The notes under the pieces: generated by a model
Databases searched by the model: none
The model's input: only the letters and a program-made list of their open reading frames with translations
Told to the model about the DNA's origin: nothing
From: Tipula vernalis
Lineage: Eukaryota; Arthropoda; Insecta; Diptera; Tipulidae
Assembly (NCBI GenBank): GCA_958295665.1
Contig: OY282558.1
Coordinates: 18,041,409-18,105,408, forward strand
Length of the DNA stretch: 64,000 nucleotides
Direction: 5' to 3'
Shown here: positions 10,683 through 23,300 of the stretch, piece after piece
How positions within the stretch are numbered: position 1 is the stretch's first letter
Layout of the letters: every line of letters starts with the position of its first letter
Made by a program: the position numbers and the translations under genes

Positions 10683-10818
10683 GATAACTTCTTAATAATT
10701 TTCATATTATTTGTCATATGCGATGATGCGCCGGAATCAATATACCATCATGAGTTTTTGTTTCATTCACCGCAAACATTGATAACAAAGCCTGTTTATT
10801 TTCCGTCACCTTTATCTT
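10683..10818 (-). pseudogene. copia gag-protease boundary with aspartic protease active site
   Basis: The minus strand holds WYIDSGASSHMT; the D-S-G-A active site of the retroviral-type aspartic protease is coded at 10712-10738. The upstream linker NKQALLSMFAVNET is out of frame with it (frameshift near 10745), and the downstream protease body is also out of frame (near 10690). Just beyond the linker, at 10819, the first 173-bp satellite monomer begins. In a complete element this position would be the C-terminal nucleocapsid part of gag. The minus-strand frame EDKGDGK is continuous with the array's long open frame across the junction and stops at 10796-10798. Confidence 0.85.
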
Positions 10819-13789
10819 CACAAGTTTTTGGGCGGCAAAAATCTAAAATGGTCCGATTACGATGGTTGATACCTCTATCAATAGGTTTCGGCACCTGTAA
10901 TTGCTGTGACAATTTTAATTTTGATTGCTCGATTATTTCTAAACATTTCTTAGAAAATTCAATTTTATTGAAAATTAACTGTGCTATAGCCCACAAGTTT
11001 TTGGGCGGCAAAAATCTAAAATGGTCCGATTACGATGGTTCATACCTCTATCAATAGGTTTCGGGACCTGTAATTGCTGTGACAATTTTCATTTTGATTG
11101 CTTGATTATTTCTAAACATTTCTTAGAAAATTCAATTTTATTGAAAATTTACTGTGCTATAGCCCACAAATTTTTGGGGGGTAAAAATCTAAAATGGTCC
11201 GATTACGATGGTTGATACCTCTATCAATTGGTTTCGGGAACTGTAATTGCTGTGACAATTTTCATTTTGATTGCTCAATTATTTCTAAACATTTCTTAGA
11301 ATATTCAATTTTATTGACAATTAACTGTGCTATAGCCCACAAGTTTTTGGGCGGCAAAAATCTAAAATGGTCCGATTACGATGGTTGATACCTCTATCAA
11401 TAAGTTTCGGAACCTGTAATTGATGTGACAATTTTCATTTTGATTGCTCGATTATTTCTAAACATTTCTTAGAAAATTCAATTTTATTGAAAATTAACTG
11501 TGCTCTAGCCCACAAGTTTTTGGGCGGCAAAAATCTAAAATGGTCCGATTACGATGGTTGATACCTCTATCAATAGGTTTCGGGACCTGTAATTGCTGTG
11601 ACAATTTTCATTTTGATTGCTCGAATATTTCTAACCATTTCTTAGAAATTCAATTTTATTGAAAATTAACTGTGCTATAGCCCACAAGTTTTTGGGCGGC
11701 AAAAATCTAAAATGGTCCGATTACGATGGTTGATACCTCTATCAATAGGTTTCAGGACCTGTAATTGCTGTAACAATTTTTATGTTGATTGCTCGATTAT
11801 TTCTAAACATTTCTTAGAAAATTCAATTTTATTGAAAATTAACTGTGCTATAGCCCACAAGTTTTTGGGCGGCAAAAATCTAAAATGGTCCGATTACGAT
11901 GGTTCATACCTCTATCAATAGGTTTCGGGACCTGTAATTGCTGTGACAATTTTCATTTTGATTGCTCGATTATTTCTAAACATTTCTTAGAAAATTCAAT
12001 TTTATTGAAAATTAACTGTACTATAATAGCCCACAAGTTTTTGAGCGGCAAAAATCCAAAATGGTCCGATTACGATGGTTCATACCTCTATCAATAGGTT
12101 TCGGGACCTGTAATTGCTGTGACAATTTTCATTTTGATTGCTCGATTATTTCTAAACATTTCTTAGAAAATTCAATTTTATTGAAAATTAACTGTGCTAT
12201 AGCCCACAAGTTTTTGAGCGGCAAAAACCCAAAATGGTCCGATTACGTTGGTTGATACCTCTATCAATAGGTTTCGGCACCTGTAATTGCTGTGACAATT
12301 TTCATTTTGATTGCTCGATTAGTTCTAAACATTTCTTAGAAAATTCAATTTTATTGAAAATTAACTGTGCTATAGCCCACAAGGTTTGAGCGGCAAAAAT
12401 CCAAAATGGTCCGATTACGATGGTTGATACCTCTATCAATAGGTTTCGGGACCTGTAATTGCTGTGACAATTTTCATTTTGATTGCTCGATTATTTCTAA
12501 ACATTTCTTAGAAAATTCAATTTTTTTGAAAATTAACTGTGCTATAGCCCACAAGTTTTTGAGCGGCAAAAACCCAAAATGGTCCGATTACGTTGGTTGA
12601 TACCTCTATCAATAGGTTTCGGCACCTGTAATTGCTGTGACAATTTTCATTTTAATTGCTCGATTAGTTCTAAACATTTCTTAGAAAATTCAATTTTATT
12701 GAAAATTAACTGTGCTATAGCCCACAAGTTTTTGAGCGGCAAAAATCCAAAATGGTCCGATTACGATGGTTGATACCTCTATCAATAGGTTTCGGGACCT
12801 GTAATTGCTGTGACAATTTTCATTTTGATTGCTCGATTATTTCTAAACATTTCTTAGAAAATTCAATTTTTTTGAAAATTAACTGTGCTATAGCCCACAA
12901 GTTTTTGAGCGGCAAAAATCCAAAATGGTCCGATTACGATGGTTGATACCTCTATCAATAGGTTTCGGGACCTGCAATTGCTGTGACAATTTTCATTTTG
13001 ATTGCTCGATTATTTCTAAACATTTCTTAGAAAATTCAATTTTTTTGAAAATTAACTGTGCTATAGCCCACAAGTTTTTGAGCGGCAAAAATCCAAAATG
13101 GTCCGATTACGATGGTTGATACCTCTATCAATAGGTTTCGGGACCTGCAATTGCTGTGACAATTTTCATTTTGATTGCTCGATTATTTCTAAACATTTCT
13201 TATAAAATTCAATTTTATTGAAAATTAACTGTGCTATAGCCCACAAGTTTTTGAGCGGCAAAAATCCAAAATGGTCCGATTACGATGGTTGATACCTCTA
13301 TCAATAGGTTTCGGCACCTGTAATTACTGTGACAATTTTCATTTTGATTGCTCGATTATTTCTAAACATTTCTTAGAAAATTCAATTTTATTGAAAATTA
13401 ACTGTGCTATAGCCCACATGTTTTTGAGTGGCAAAAATCCAAAATGGTCCGATTACGATGGTTGATACCTCTATCAATAGGTTTCGGGACCTGTAATTGC
13501 TGTGACAATTTTCATTTTGATTGCTCGATTATTTCTAAACATTTCTTAGAAAATTCAATTTTTTTGAAAATTAACTGTGCTATAGCCCACAAGTTTTTGA
13601 GCGGCAAAAATCCAAAATGGTCCGATTACGATGGTTGATACCTCTATCAATAGGTTTCGGGACCTGCAATTGCTGTGACAATTTTCATTTTGATTGCTCG
13701 ATTATTTCTAAACATTTCTTAGAAAATTCAATTTTATTGAAAATTAACTGTGCTATAGCCCACAAGTTTTTGAGCGGCAAAAATCCAAA
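10819..13789. repeat. Satellite left edge: diverged monomers
   Basis: The first 17 or so units next to the retrotransposon carry more private changes than those deeper in the array. Examples are a 1-bp loss in the run near 11648, a 3-bp gain near 12024 (176-bp unit), a 1-bp loss near 12383, GGGGGGTAAAA in place of GGGCGGCAAAA near 11175, and scattered substitutions. Most early units have G at position 157 (GGGCGG), like the junction unit, whereas later units mostly have A. This is the expected look of an array edge escaping homogenisation. Confidence 0.8.
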
Positions 13790-16700
13790 ATGGTCCGATT
13801 ACGATGGTTGATACCTCTATCAATAGGTTTCGGGACCTGCAATGGCTGTGACAATTTTCATTTTGATTGCTCGATTATTTCTAAACATTTCTTATAAAAT
13901 TCAATTTTATTGAAAATTAACTGTGCTATAGCCCACAAGTTTTTGGGCGGCAAAAATCTAAAATGGTCCGATTACGATGGTTGATACCTCTATCAATAGG
14001 TTTCGGGACCTGTAATTGCTGTGACAATTTTCATTTTGATTGCTCGATTATTTCTAAACATTTCTTAGAAAATTCAATTTTATTGAAAATTAACTGTGCT
14101 ATAGCCCACAAGTTTTTGAGCGGCAAAAATCTAAAATGGTCCGATTACGATGGTTGATACCTCTATAAATAGGTTTCGGGACCTGTAATTGCTGTGACAA
14201 TTTTAATTTTGATTGCTCGATTATTTCTAAACATTTCTTAGAAAATTCAATTTTATTGAAAATTTACTGTGCTATAGCCCACAAATTTTTGGGGGGTAAA
14301 AATCTAAAATGGTCCGATTACGATGGTTGATACCTCTATCAATTGGTTTCGGGACCTGTAATTGGTGTGACAATTTTCATTTTGATTGCTCGATTATTTC
14401 TAAACATTTCTTAGAAAATTCAATTTTATTGAAAATTAACTGTGCTATAGCCCACAAGTTTTTGAGCGGCAAAAATCCAAAATGGTCCGATTACGATGGT
14501 CGATACCTCTATCAATAGGTTTCGGCACCTGTAATTGCTGTGACAATTTTCATTTTGATTTCTCGATTATGTTTAAACATTTCTTAGAAAATTCAATTTT
14601 ATTGAAAATTAAGTGTGCTATAGCCCACAAGTTTTTGAGCGGCAAAAATCCAAAATGGTCCGATTACGATGGTTGATACCTCTATCAATAGGTTTCGGCA
14701 TCTGTAATTGCTGTGACAATTTTCATTGTGATTGCTCGATTATTTCTAAACATTTCTTAGAAAATTCAATTTTATTGAAAATTAACTGTGCTACAGCCCA
14801 CAAGTTTTTGGGCGGCAAAAATCTAAAATGGTCCGATTATGATGGTTGATACCTCTGTCAATAGGTTTCGGCACCTGTAATTGCTGTGACAATTTTCATT
14901 TTGATTGCTCGATTATTTCTAAACATTTCTTAGAAAATGCAATTTTATTGAAAATTAACTGTGCTATAGCCCACAAGTTTTTGAGCGGCAAAAATCCAAA
15001 ATGGTCCGATTACGATGGTTGATACCTCTATCAATAGGTTTCGGCACCTGTAATTGCTGTGACAATTTTCATTTTGATTGCTCGATTATTTCTAAACATT
15101 TCTTAGAAAATTCAATTTTATTGAAAATTAACTGTGCTATAGCCCACAAGTTTTTGAGCGGCAGAAACCCAAAATGGTCCGATTACGATGGTTGATACCT
15201 CTATCAATAGGTTTCGGGACCTGTAATTGCTGTGACAATTTTCATTTTGATTGCTCGATTATTTCTAAACATTTCTTAGAAAATTCAATTTTATTGAAAA
15301 TTTACTGTACTATAGCCCACAAGTTTTTGAGCGGCAAAAATCCAAAATGGTCCGATTACGATGGTTGATACCTCTATCAATAGGTTTCGGCACTTGTAAT
15401 TGCTGTGACAATTTTCATTTTGATTGCTCGATTATTTCTAAACATTTCTTAGAAAATTCAATTTTATTGAAAATTAACTGTGCTATAGCCCACAAGTTTT
15501 TGAGCGGCAAAAATCTAAAATGGTCCGATTACGATGGTTGATACCTCTATCAATAGGTTTCGGCACCTGTAATTGCTGTGACAATTTTCATTTTGATTGC
15601 TCGATTATTTCTAAACATTTCTTAGAAAATTCAATTTTATTGAAAATTAACTGTGCTATAGCCCACAAGTTTTTGAGCGGCAAAAATCCAAAATGGTCCG
15701 ATTACGATGGTTGATACCTCTATCAATAGGTTTCGGCACCTGTAATTGCTGTGACAATTTTCATTTTGATTGCTCGATTATTTCTAAACATTTCTTAGAA
15801 AATTCAATTTTATTGAAAATTAACTGTGCTATAGCCCACAAGTTTTTGAGCGGCAAAAATCCAAAATGGTCCGATTACGATGGTTGATACCTCTATCAAT
15901 AGGTTTCGGGACCTGCAATGGCTGTGACAATTTTCATTTTGATTGCTCGATTATTTCTAAACATTTCTTATAAAATTCAATTTTATTGAAAATTAACTGT
16001 GCTATAGCCCACAAGTTTTTGGGCGGCAAAAATCTAAAATGGTCCGATTACGATGGTTGATACCTCTATCAATAGGTTTCGGGACCTGTAATTGCTGTGA
16101 CAATTTTCATTTTGATTGCTCGATTATTTCTAAACATTTCTTAGAAAATTCAATTTTATTGAAAATTAACTGTGCTATAGCCCACAAGTTTTTGAGCGGC
16201 AAAAATCTAAAATGGTCCGATTACGATGGTTGATACCTCTATAAATAGGTTTCGGGACCTGTAATTGCTGTGACAATTTTAATTTTGATTGCTCGATTAT
16301 TTCTAAACATTTCTTAGAAAATTCAATTTTATTGAAAATTTACTGTGCTATAGCCCACAAATTTTTGGGGGGTAAAAATCTAAAATGGTCCGATTACGAT
16401 GGTTGATACCTCTATCAATTGGTTTCGGGACCTGTAATTGGTGTGACAATTTTCATTTTGATTGCTCGATTATTTCTAAACATTTCTTAGAAAATTCAAT
16501 TTTATTGAAAATTAACTGTGCTATAGCCCACAAGTTTTTGAGCGGCAAAAATCCAAAATGGTCCGATTACGATGGTCGATACCTCTATCAATAGGTTTCG
16601 GCACCTGTAATTGCTGTGACAATTTTCATTTTGATTTCTCGATTATGTTTAAACATTTCTTAGAAAATTCAATTTTATTGAAAATTAAGTGTGCTATAGC

Positions 16701-17941
16701 CCACAAGTTTTTGAGCGGCAAAAATCCAAAATGGTCCGATTACGATGGTTGATACCTCTATCAATAGGTTTCGGCATCTGTAATTGCTGTGACAATTTTC
16801 ATTGTGATTGCTCGATTATTTCTAAACATTTCTTAGAAAATTCAATTTTATTGAAAATTAACTGTGCTATAGCCCACAAGTTTTTGGGCGGCAAAAATCT
16901 AAAATGGTCCGATTATGATGGTTGATACCTCTGTCAATAGGTTTCGGCACCTGTAATTGCTGTGACAATTTTCATTTTGATTGCTCGATTATTTCTAAAC
17001 ATTTCTTAGAAAATGCAATTTTATTGAAAATTAACTGTGCTATAGCCCACAAGTTTTTGAGCGGCAAAAATCCAAAATGGTCCGATTACGATGGTTGATA
17101 CCTCTATCAATAGGTTTCGGCACCTGTAATTGCTGTGACAATTTTCATTTTGATTGCTCGATTATTTCTAAACATTTCTTAGAAAATTCAATTTTATTGA
17201 AAATTAACTGTGCTATAGCCCACAAGTTTTTGAGCGGCAGAAACCCAAAATGGTCCGATTACGATGGTTGATACCTCTATCAATAGGTTTCGGGACCTGT
17301 AATTGCTGTGACAATTTTCATTTTGATTGCTCGATTATTTCTAAACATTTCTTAGAAAATTCAATTTTATTGAAAATTTACTGTACTATAGCCCACAAGT
17401 TTTTGAGCGGCAAAAATCCAAAATGGTCCGATTACGATGGTTGATACCTCTATCAATAGGTTTCGGCACTTGTAATTGCTGTGACAATTTTCATTTTGAT
17501 TGCTCGATTATTTCTAAACATTTCTTAGAAAATTCAATTTTATTGAAAATTAACTGTGCTATAGCCCACAAGTTTTTGAGCGGCAAAAATCTAAAATGGT
17601 CCGATTACGATGGTTGATACCTCTATCAATAGGTTTCGGCACCTGTAATTGCTGTGACAATTTTCATTTTGATTGCTCGATTATTTCTAAACATTTCTTA
17701 GAAAATTCAATTTTATTGAAAATTAACTGTGCTATAGCCCACAAGTTTTTGAGCGGCAAAAATCCAAAATGGTCCGATTACGATGGTTGATACCTCTATC
17801 AATAGGTTTCGGCACCTGTAATTGCTGTGACAATTTTCATTTTGATTGCTCGATTATTTCTAAACATTTCTTAGAAAATTCAATTTTATTGAAAATTAAC
17901 TGTGCTATAGCCCACAAGTTTTTGAGCGGCAAAAATCCAAA
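13790..17941. repeat. Duplicated 12-monomer higher-order repeat (2 x 2076 bp)
   Basis: Units 13790-15865 and 15866-17941 are tandem copies exactly 12 x 173 = 2076 bp long. Private markers recur in the same order at +2076: GCAATGGCTG (13846/15922), CTATAAATAG (14164/16240), the GGGGGGTAAAA unit, CAATTGG, a GATTTCTCG with ATGTTTAAAC unit, a GCATCTG unit, an AAAATGCAATT unit and a CAGAAACCC unit. In the units I compared, the only difference I saw is C at 14794 versus T at 16870. The duplication is therefore very young compared with the divergence among its monomers. Confidence 0.93.
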
Positions 17942-18633
17942 ATGGTCCGATTACGATGGTTGATACCTCTATCAATAGGTTTCGGGACCTGTAATTGCTG
18001 TGACAATTTTCATTTTGATTGCTCGATTATTTCTAAACATTTCTTAGAAAATTCAATTTTATTGAAAATTAACTGTGCTATAGCCTACAAGTTTTTGAGC
18101 GGCAAAAATCCAAAATGGTCCGATTACGATGGTTGATACCTCTATCAATAGGTTTCGGCACCTGTAATTGCTGTGACAATTTTCATTTTGATTGCTCGAT
18201 TATTTCTAAACATTTCTTAGAAAATTCAATTTTATTGAAAATTAACTGTGCTATAGCCCACAAGTTTTTGAGCGGCAAAAATCCAAAATGGTCCGATTAC
18301 GATGGTTGATACCTCTATCAATAGGTTTCGGGACCTGTAATTGGTGTGACAATTTTCATTTTGATTGCTCGATTATTTCTAAACATTTTTTAGAAAATTC
18401 AATTTTATTGAAAATTAACTGTGCTATAGCCCACAAGTTTTTGAGCGGCAAAAATCCAAAATGGTCCGATTACGATGGTTGATACCTCTATCAATAGGTT
18501 TCGGGACCTGTAATTGCTGTGACAATTTTCATTTTGATTGCTCGATTATTTCTAAACATTTCTTAGAAAATTCAATTTTATTGAAAATTAACTGTGCTAT
18601 AGCCCACAAGTTTTTGAGCGGCAAAAATCTAAA

Positions 18634-20365
18634 ATGGTCCGATTACGATGGTTGATACCTCTATCAATAGGTTTCGGGACCTGTAATTGCTGTGACAATT
18701 TTCATTTTGATTGCTCGATTATTTCTAAACATTTCTTAGAAAATTCAATTTTATTGAAAATTAACTGTGCTTATAGCCCACAAATTTTTGAGCGGCAAAA
18801 ATCCAAAATGGTCCGATTACGATGGTTGATACCTCTATCAATAGGTTTCGGGACCTGTAATTGCTGTGACAATTTTCATTTTGATTGCTCGATTATTTCT
18901 AAACATTTCTTAGAAAATTCAATTTTATTGAAAATTAACTGTGCTATAGCCCACAAGTTTTTGAGCGGCAAAAATCCAAAATGGTCCGATTACGATGGTT
19001 GATACCTCTATCAATAGGTTTCGGCACCTGTAATTGCTGTGACAATTTTCATTTTGATTGCTCGATTATTTCTAAACATTTCTTAGAAAATTCAATTTTA
19101 TTGAAAATTAACTGTGCTATAGCCCACAAGTTTTTGGGCGGCAAAAATCTAAAATGGTCCGATTACGATGGTTGATACCTCTATCAATAGGTTTCGGCAC
19201 CTGTAATTGCTGTGACAATTTTCATTTTGATTGCTCGATTATTTCTAAACATTTCTTAGAAAATTCAATTTTATTGAAAATTAACTGTGCTATAGCCCAC
19301 AAGTTTTTGAGCGGCAAAAATCTAAAATGGTCCGATTACGATGGTTGATACCTCTATCAATAGGTTTCGGGACCTGTAATTTCTGTGACAATTTTCATTT
19401 TGATTGCTCGATTATTTCTAAACATTTCTTAGAAAATTCAATTTTATTGAAAATTAACTGTGCTATAGCCCACAAGTTTTTGAGCGGCAAAAATCCAAAA
19501 TGGTCCGATTACGATGGTTGATACCTCTATCAATAGGTTTCGGCACCTGTAATTGCTGTGACAATTTTCATTTTGATTGCTCGATTATTTCTAAACATTT
19601 CTTAGAAAATTCAATTTTATTGAAAATTAACTGTGCTTATAGCCCACAAGTTTTTGAGCGGCAAAAATCCAAAATGGTCCGATTACGATGGTTGATACCT
19701 CTATCAATAGGTTTCGGGACCTGTAATTGCTGTGACAATTTTCATTTTGATTGCTCGATTATTTCTTAACATTTCTTAGAAAATTCAATTTTATTGAAAA
19801 TTAACTGTGCTATAGCCCACAAGTTTTTGAGCGGCAAAAATCCAAAATGGTCCGATTACGATGGTTGATACCTCTATCAATAGGTTTCGGCACCTGTAAT
19901 TGCTGTGACAATTTTCATTTTGATTGCTCGATTATTTCTAAACATTTCTTAGAAAATTCAATTTTATTGAAAATTAACTGTGCTATAGCCCACAAGTTTT
20001 TGGGCGGCAAAAATCTAAAATGGTCCGATTACGATGGTTGATACCTCTATCAATAGGTTTCGGCACCTGTAATTGCTGTGACAATTTTCATTTTGATTGC
20101 TTGATTATTTCTTAACATTTCTTAGAAAATTCAATTTTATTGAAAATTAACTGTGCTATAGCCCACAAGTTTTTGAGCGGCAAAAATCCAAAATGGTCCG
20201 ATTACGATGGTTGATACCTCTATCAATAGGTTTCGGCACCTGTAATTGCTGTGACAATTTTCATTTTGATTGCTCGATTATTTCTAAACATTTCTTAGAA
20301 AATTCAATTTTATTGAAAATTAACTGTGCTATAGCCCACAAGTTTTTGAGCGGCAAAAATCCAAA
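18634..20365. repeat. Probable 5-monomer higher-order repeat, two copies (2 x 866 bp)
   Basis: Units starting at 18634 and 19500 each contain a 1-bp insertion (GTGCTTATAGCCC), making a 174-bp unit; they are 866 bp apart (5 x 173 + 1). The next three units in each block share the same order of position-45 and position-157 variants; the fifth differs. The second block ends exactly where the 31-mer repeat begins. Identity is lower than in the 12-mer, so this is an older or partly reshuffled duplication. Confidence 0.6.
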
Positions 20366-23300
20366 ATGGTCCGATTACGATGGTTGATACCTCTATCAAT
20401 AGGTTTCGGCACCTGTAATTGCTGTGACAATTTTCATTTTGATTGCTCGATTATTTCTAAACATTTCTTAGAAAATTCAATTTTTTTGAAAATTAACTGT
20501 GCTATAGCCCACAAGTTTTTGAGCGGCAAAATTCCAAAATGGTCCGATTACGATGGTTGATACCTCTATCAATAGGTTTCGGCACCTGTAATTGCTGTGA
20601 CAATTTTCATTTTGATTGCTCGATTATTTCTAAACATTTCTTAGAAAATTCAATTTTATTGAAAATTAACTGTGCCCACAAGTTTTTGAGCGGCAAAAAT
20701 CCAAAATGGTCCGATTACGATGGTTGATACCTCTATCAATAGGTTTCGGGACCTGTAATTGCTGTGACAATTTTCATTTTGATTGCTCGATTATTTCTAA
20801 ACATTTCTTAGAAAATTCAATTTTATTGAAAATTAACTGTGCTATAGCCCACAAGTTTTTGGGTGGCAAAAATCTAAAATGGTCCGATTACGATGGTTGA
20901 TACCTCTATCAATAGGTTTCGGGACCTGTAATTGCTGTGACAATTTTCATTTTGATTGCTCGATTATTTCTAAACATTTCTTAGAAAATTCAATTTTATT
21001 GAAAATTAACTGTGCTATAGCCCACAAGTTTTTGAGCGGCAAAAATCCAAAATGGTCCGATTACGATGGTTGATACCTCTATCAATAGGTTTCGGGACTT
21101 GTAATTGCTGTGACAATATTCATTTTGATTGCTCGATTATTTCTAAACATTTCTTAGAAAATTCAATTTTATTGAAAATTAACTGTGCTACAGCCCACAA
21201 GTTTTTGAGCGGCAAAAATCCAAAATGGTCCGATTACGATGGTTGATACCTCTATCAATAGGTTTCGGCACCTGTAATTGCTGTGACAATTTTCATTTTG
21301 ATTGCTCGATTATTTCTAAACATTTCTTAGAAAATTCAATTTTATTGAAAATTAACTGTGCTATAGCCCACAAGTTTTTGGGCGGCAAAAATTTAAAATG
21401 GTCCGATTACGATGGTTGATACCTCTATCAATAGGTTTCGGGACCTGTAATTGCTGTGACAATTTTCATTTTGATTGCTCGATTATTTCTAAACATTTCT
21501 TAGAAAATTCAATTTTATTGAAAATTAACTGTGCTATAGCCCACAAGTTTTTGAGCGGCAAAAATCCAAAATGGTCCGATTACGATGGTTGATACCTCTA
21601 TCAATAGGTTTCGGCACCTGTAATTGCTGTGACAATTTTCATTTTGATTGCTCGATTATTTCTAAACATTTCTTAGAAAATTCAATTTTATTGAAAATTA
21701 ACTGTGCTATAGCCCACAAGTTTTTGAGCGGCAAATATCCAAAATGGTCCGATTACGATGGTTGATACCTCTATCAATAGGTTTCGGAACCTGTAATTGC
21801 TGTGACAATTTTCATTTTGATTGCTCGATTATTTCTAAACATTTCTTAGAAAATTCAATTTTATTGAAAATTAACTGTGCTATAGCCCACAAGTTTTTGG
21901 GCGGCAAAAATCTAAAATGGTCCGATTACGATGGTTGATACCTCTATCAATAGGTTTCGGCACCTGTAATTGCTGTGACAATTTTCATTTTGATTGCTTG
22001 ATTATTTCTAAACATTTCTTAGAAAATTCAATTTTATTGAAAATTAACTGTGCTATAGCCCACAAGTTTTTGAGCGGCAAAAATCCAAAATGGTCCGATT
22101 ACGATGGTTGATACCTCTATCAATAGGTTTCGGCACCTGTAATTGCTGTGACAATTTTCATTTTGATTGCTCGATTATTTCTAAACATTTCTTAGAAAAT
22201 TCAATTTTATTGAAAATTAACTGTGCTATAGCCCACAAGTTTTTGAGCGGCAAAAATCCAAAATGGTCCGATTACGATGGTTGATACCTCTATCAATAGG
22301 TTTCGGCACCTGTAATTGCTGTGACAATTTTCATTTTGATTGCTCGATTATTTCTAAACATTTCTTAGAAAATTCAGTTTTTTTGAAAATTAACTGTGCT
22401 ATAGCCCACAAGTTTTTGAGCGGCAAAATTCCAAAATGGTCCGATTACGATGGTTGATACCTCTATCAATAGGTTTCGGCACCTGTAATTGCTGTGACAA
22501 TTTTCATTTTGATTGCTCGATTATTTCTAAACATTTCTTAGAAAATTCAATTTTATTGAAAATTAACTGTGCCCACAAGTTTTTGAGCGGCAAAAATCCA
22601 AAATGGTCCGATTACGATGGTTGATACCTCTATCAATAGGTTTCGGGACCTGTAATTGCTGTGACAATTTTCATTTTGATTGCTCGATTATTTCTAAACA
22701 TTTCTTAGAAAATTCAATTTTATTGAAAATTAACTGTGCTATTGCCCACAAGTTTTTGGGTGGCAAAAATCTAAAATGGTCCGATTACGATGGTTGATAC
22801 CTCTATCAATAGGTTTCGGGACCTGTAATTGCTGTGACAATTTTCATTTTGATTGCTCGATTATTTCTAAACATTTCTTAGAAAATTCAATTTTATTGAA
22901 AATTAACTGTGCTATAGCCCACAAGTTTTTGAGCGGCAAAAATCCAAAATGGTCCGATTACGATGGTTGATACCTCTATCAATAGGTTTCGGGACCTGTA
23001 ATTGCTGTGACAATTTTCATTTTGATTGCTCGATTATTTCTAAACATTTTTTAGAAAATTCAATTTTATTGAAAATTAACTGTGCTATAGCCCACAAGTT
23101 TTTGAGCGGCAAAAATCCAAAATGGTCCGATTACGATGGTTGATACCTTTATCAATAGGTTTCGGGACCTGTAATTGGTGTGACAATTTTCATTTTGATT
23201 GCTCGATTATTTCTAAACATTTCTTAGAAAATTCAATTTTATTGAAAATTAACTGTGCTATAGCCCACAAGTTTTTGAGCGGCAAAAATCTAAAATGGTC

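Larger units (their letters stand above)
7692..10818 (-). mobile_element. Degenerate Ty1/copia LTR retrotransposon, truncated at its 5' end
   Basis: Domains appear on the minus strand in Ty1/copia order (protease, integrase, reverse transcriptase, RNase H), which excludes Ty3/gypsy, where integrase is last. Every domain carries lesions: frameshifts near 10745, 10690, 10165, 9795, 9350, 8335 and 8020; in-frame stops at 10650-10652, 8958-8960 and 8796-8798; and a deletion within RNase H. The element cannot encode its proteins. Most of gag, the leader, primer-binding site and 5' LTR are absent. At 10819 the sequence passes directly into the 173-bp satellite. The decay suggests an old insertion, with the breakage or the array formation later or concurrent. 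Confidence 0.93.
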
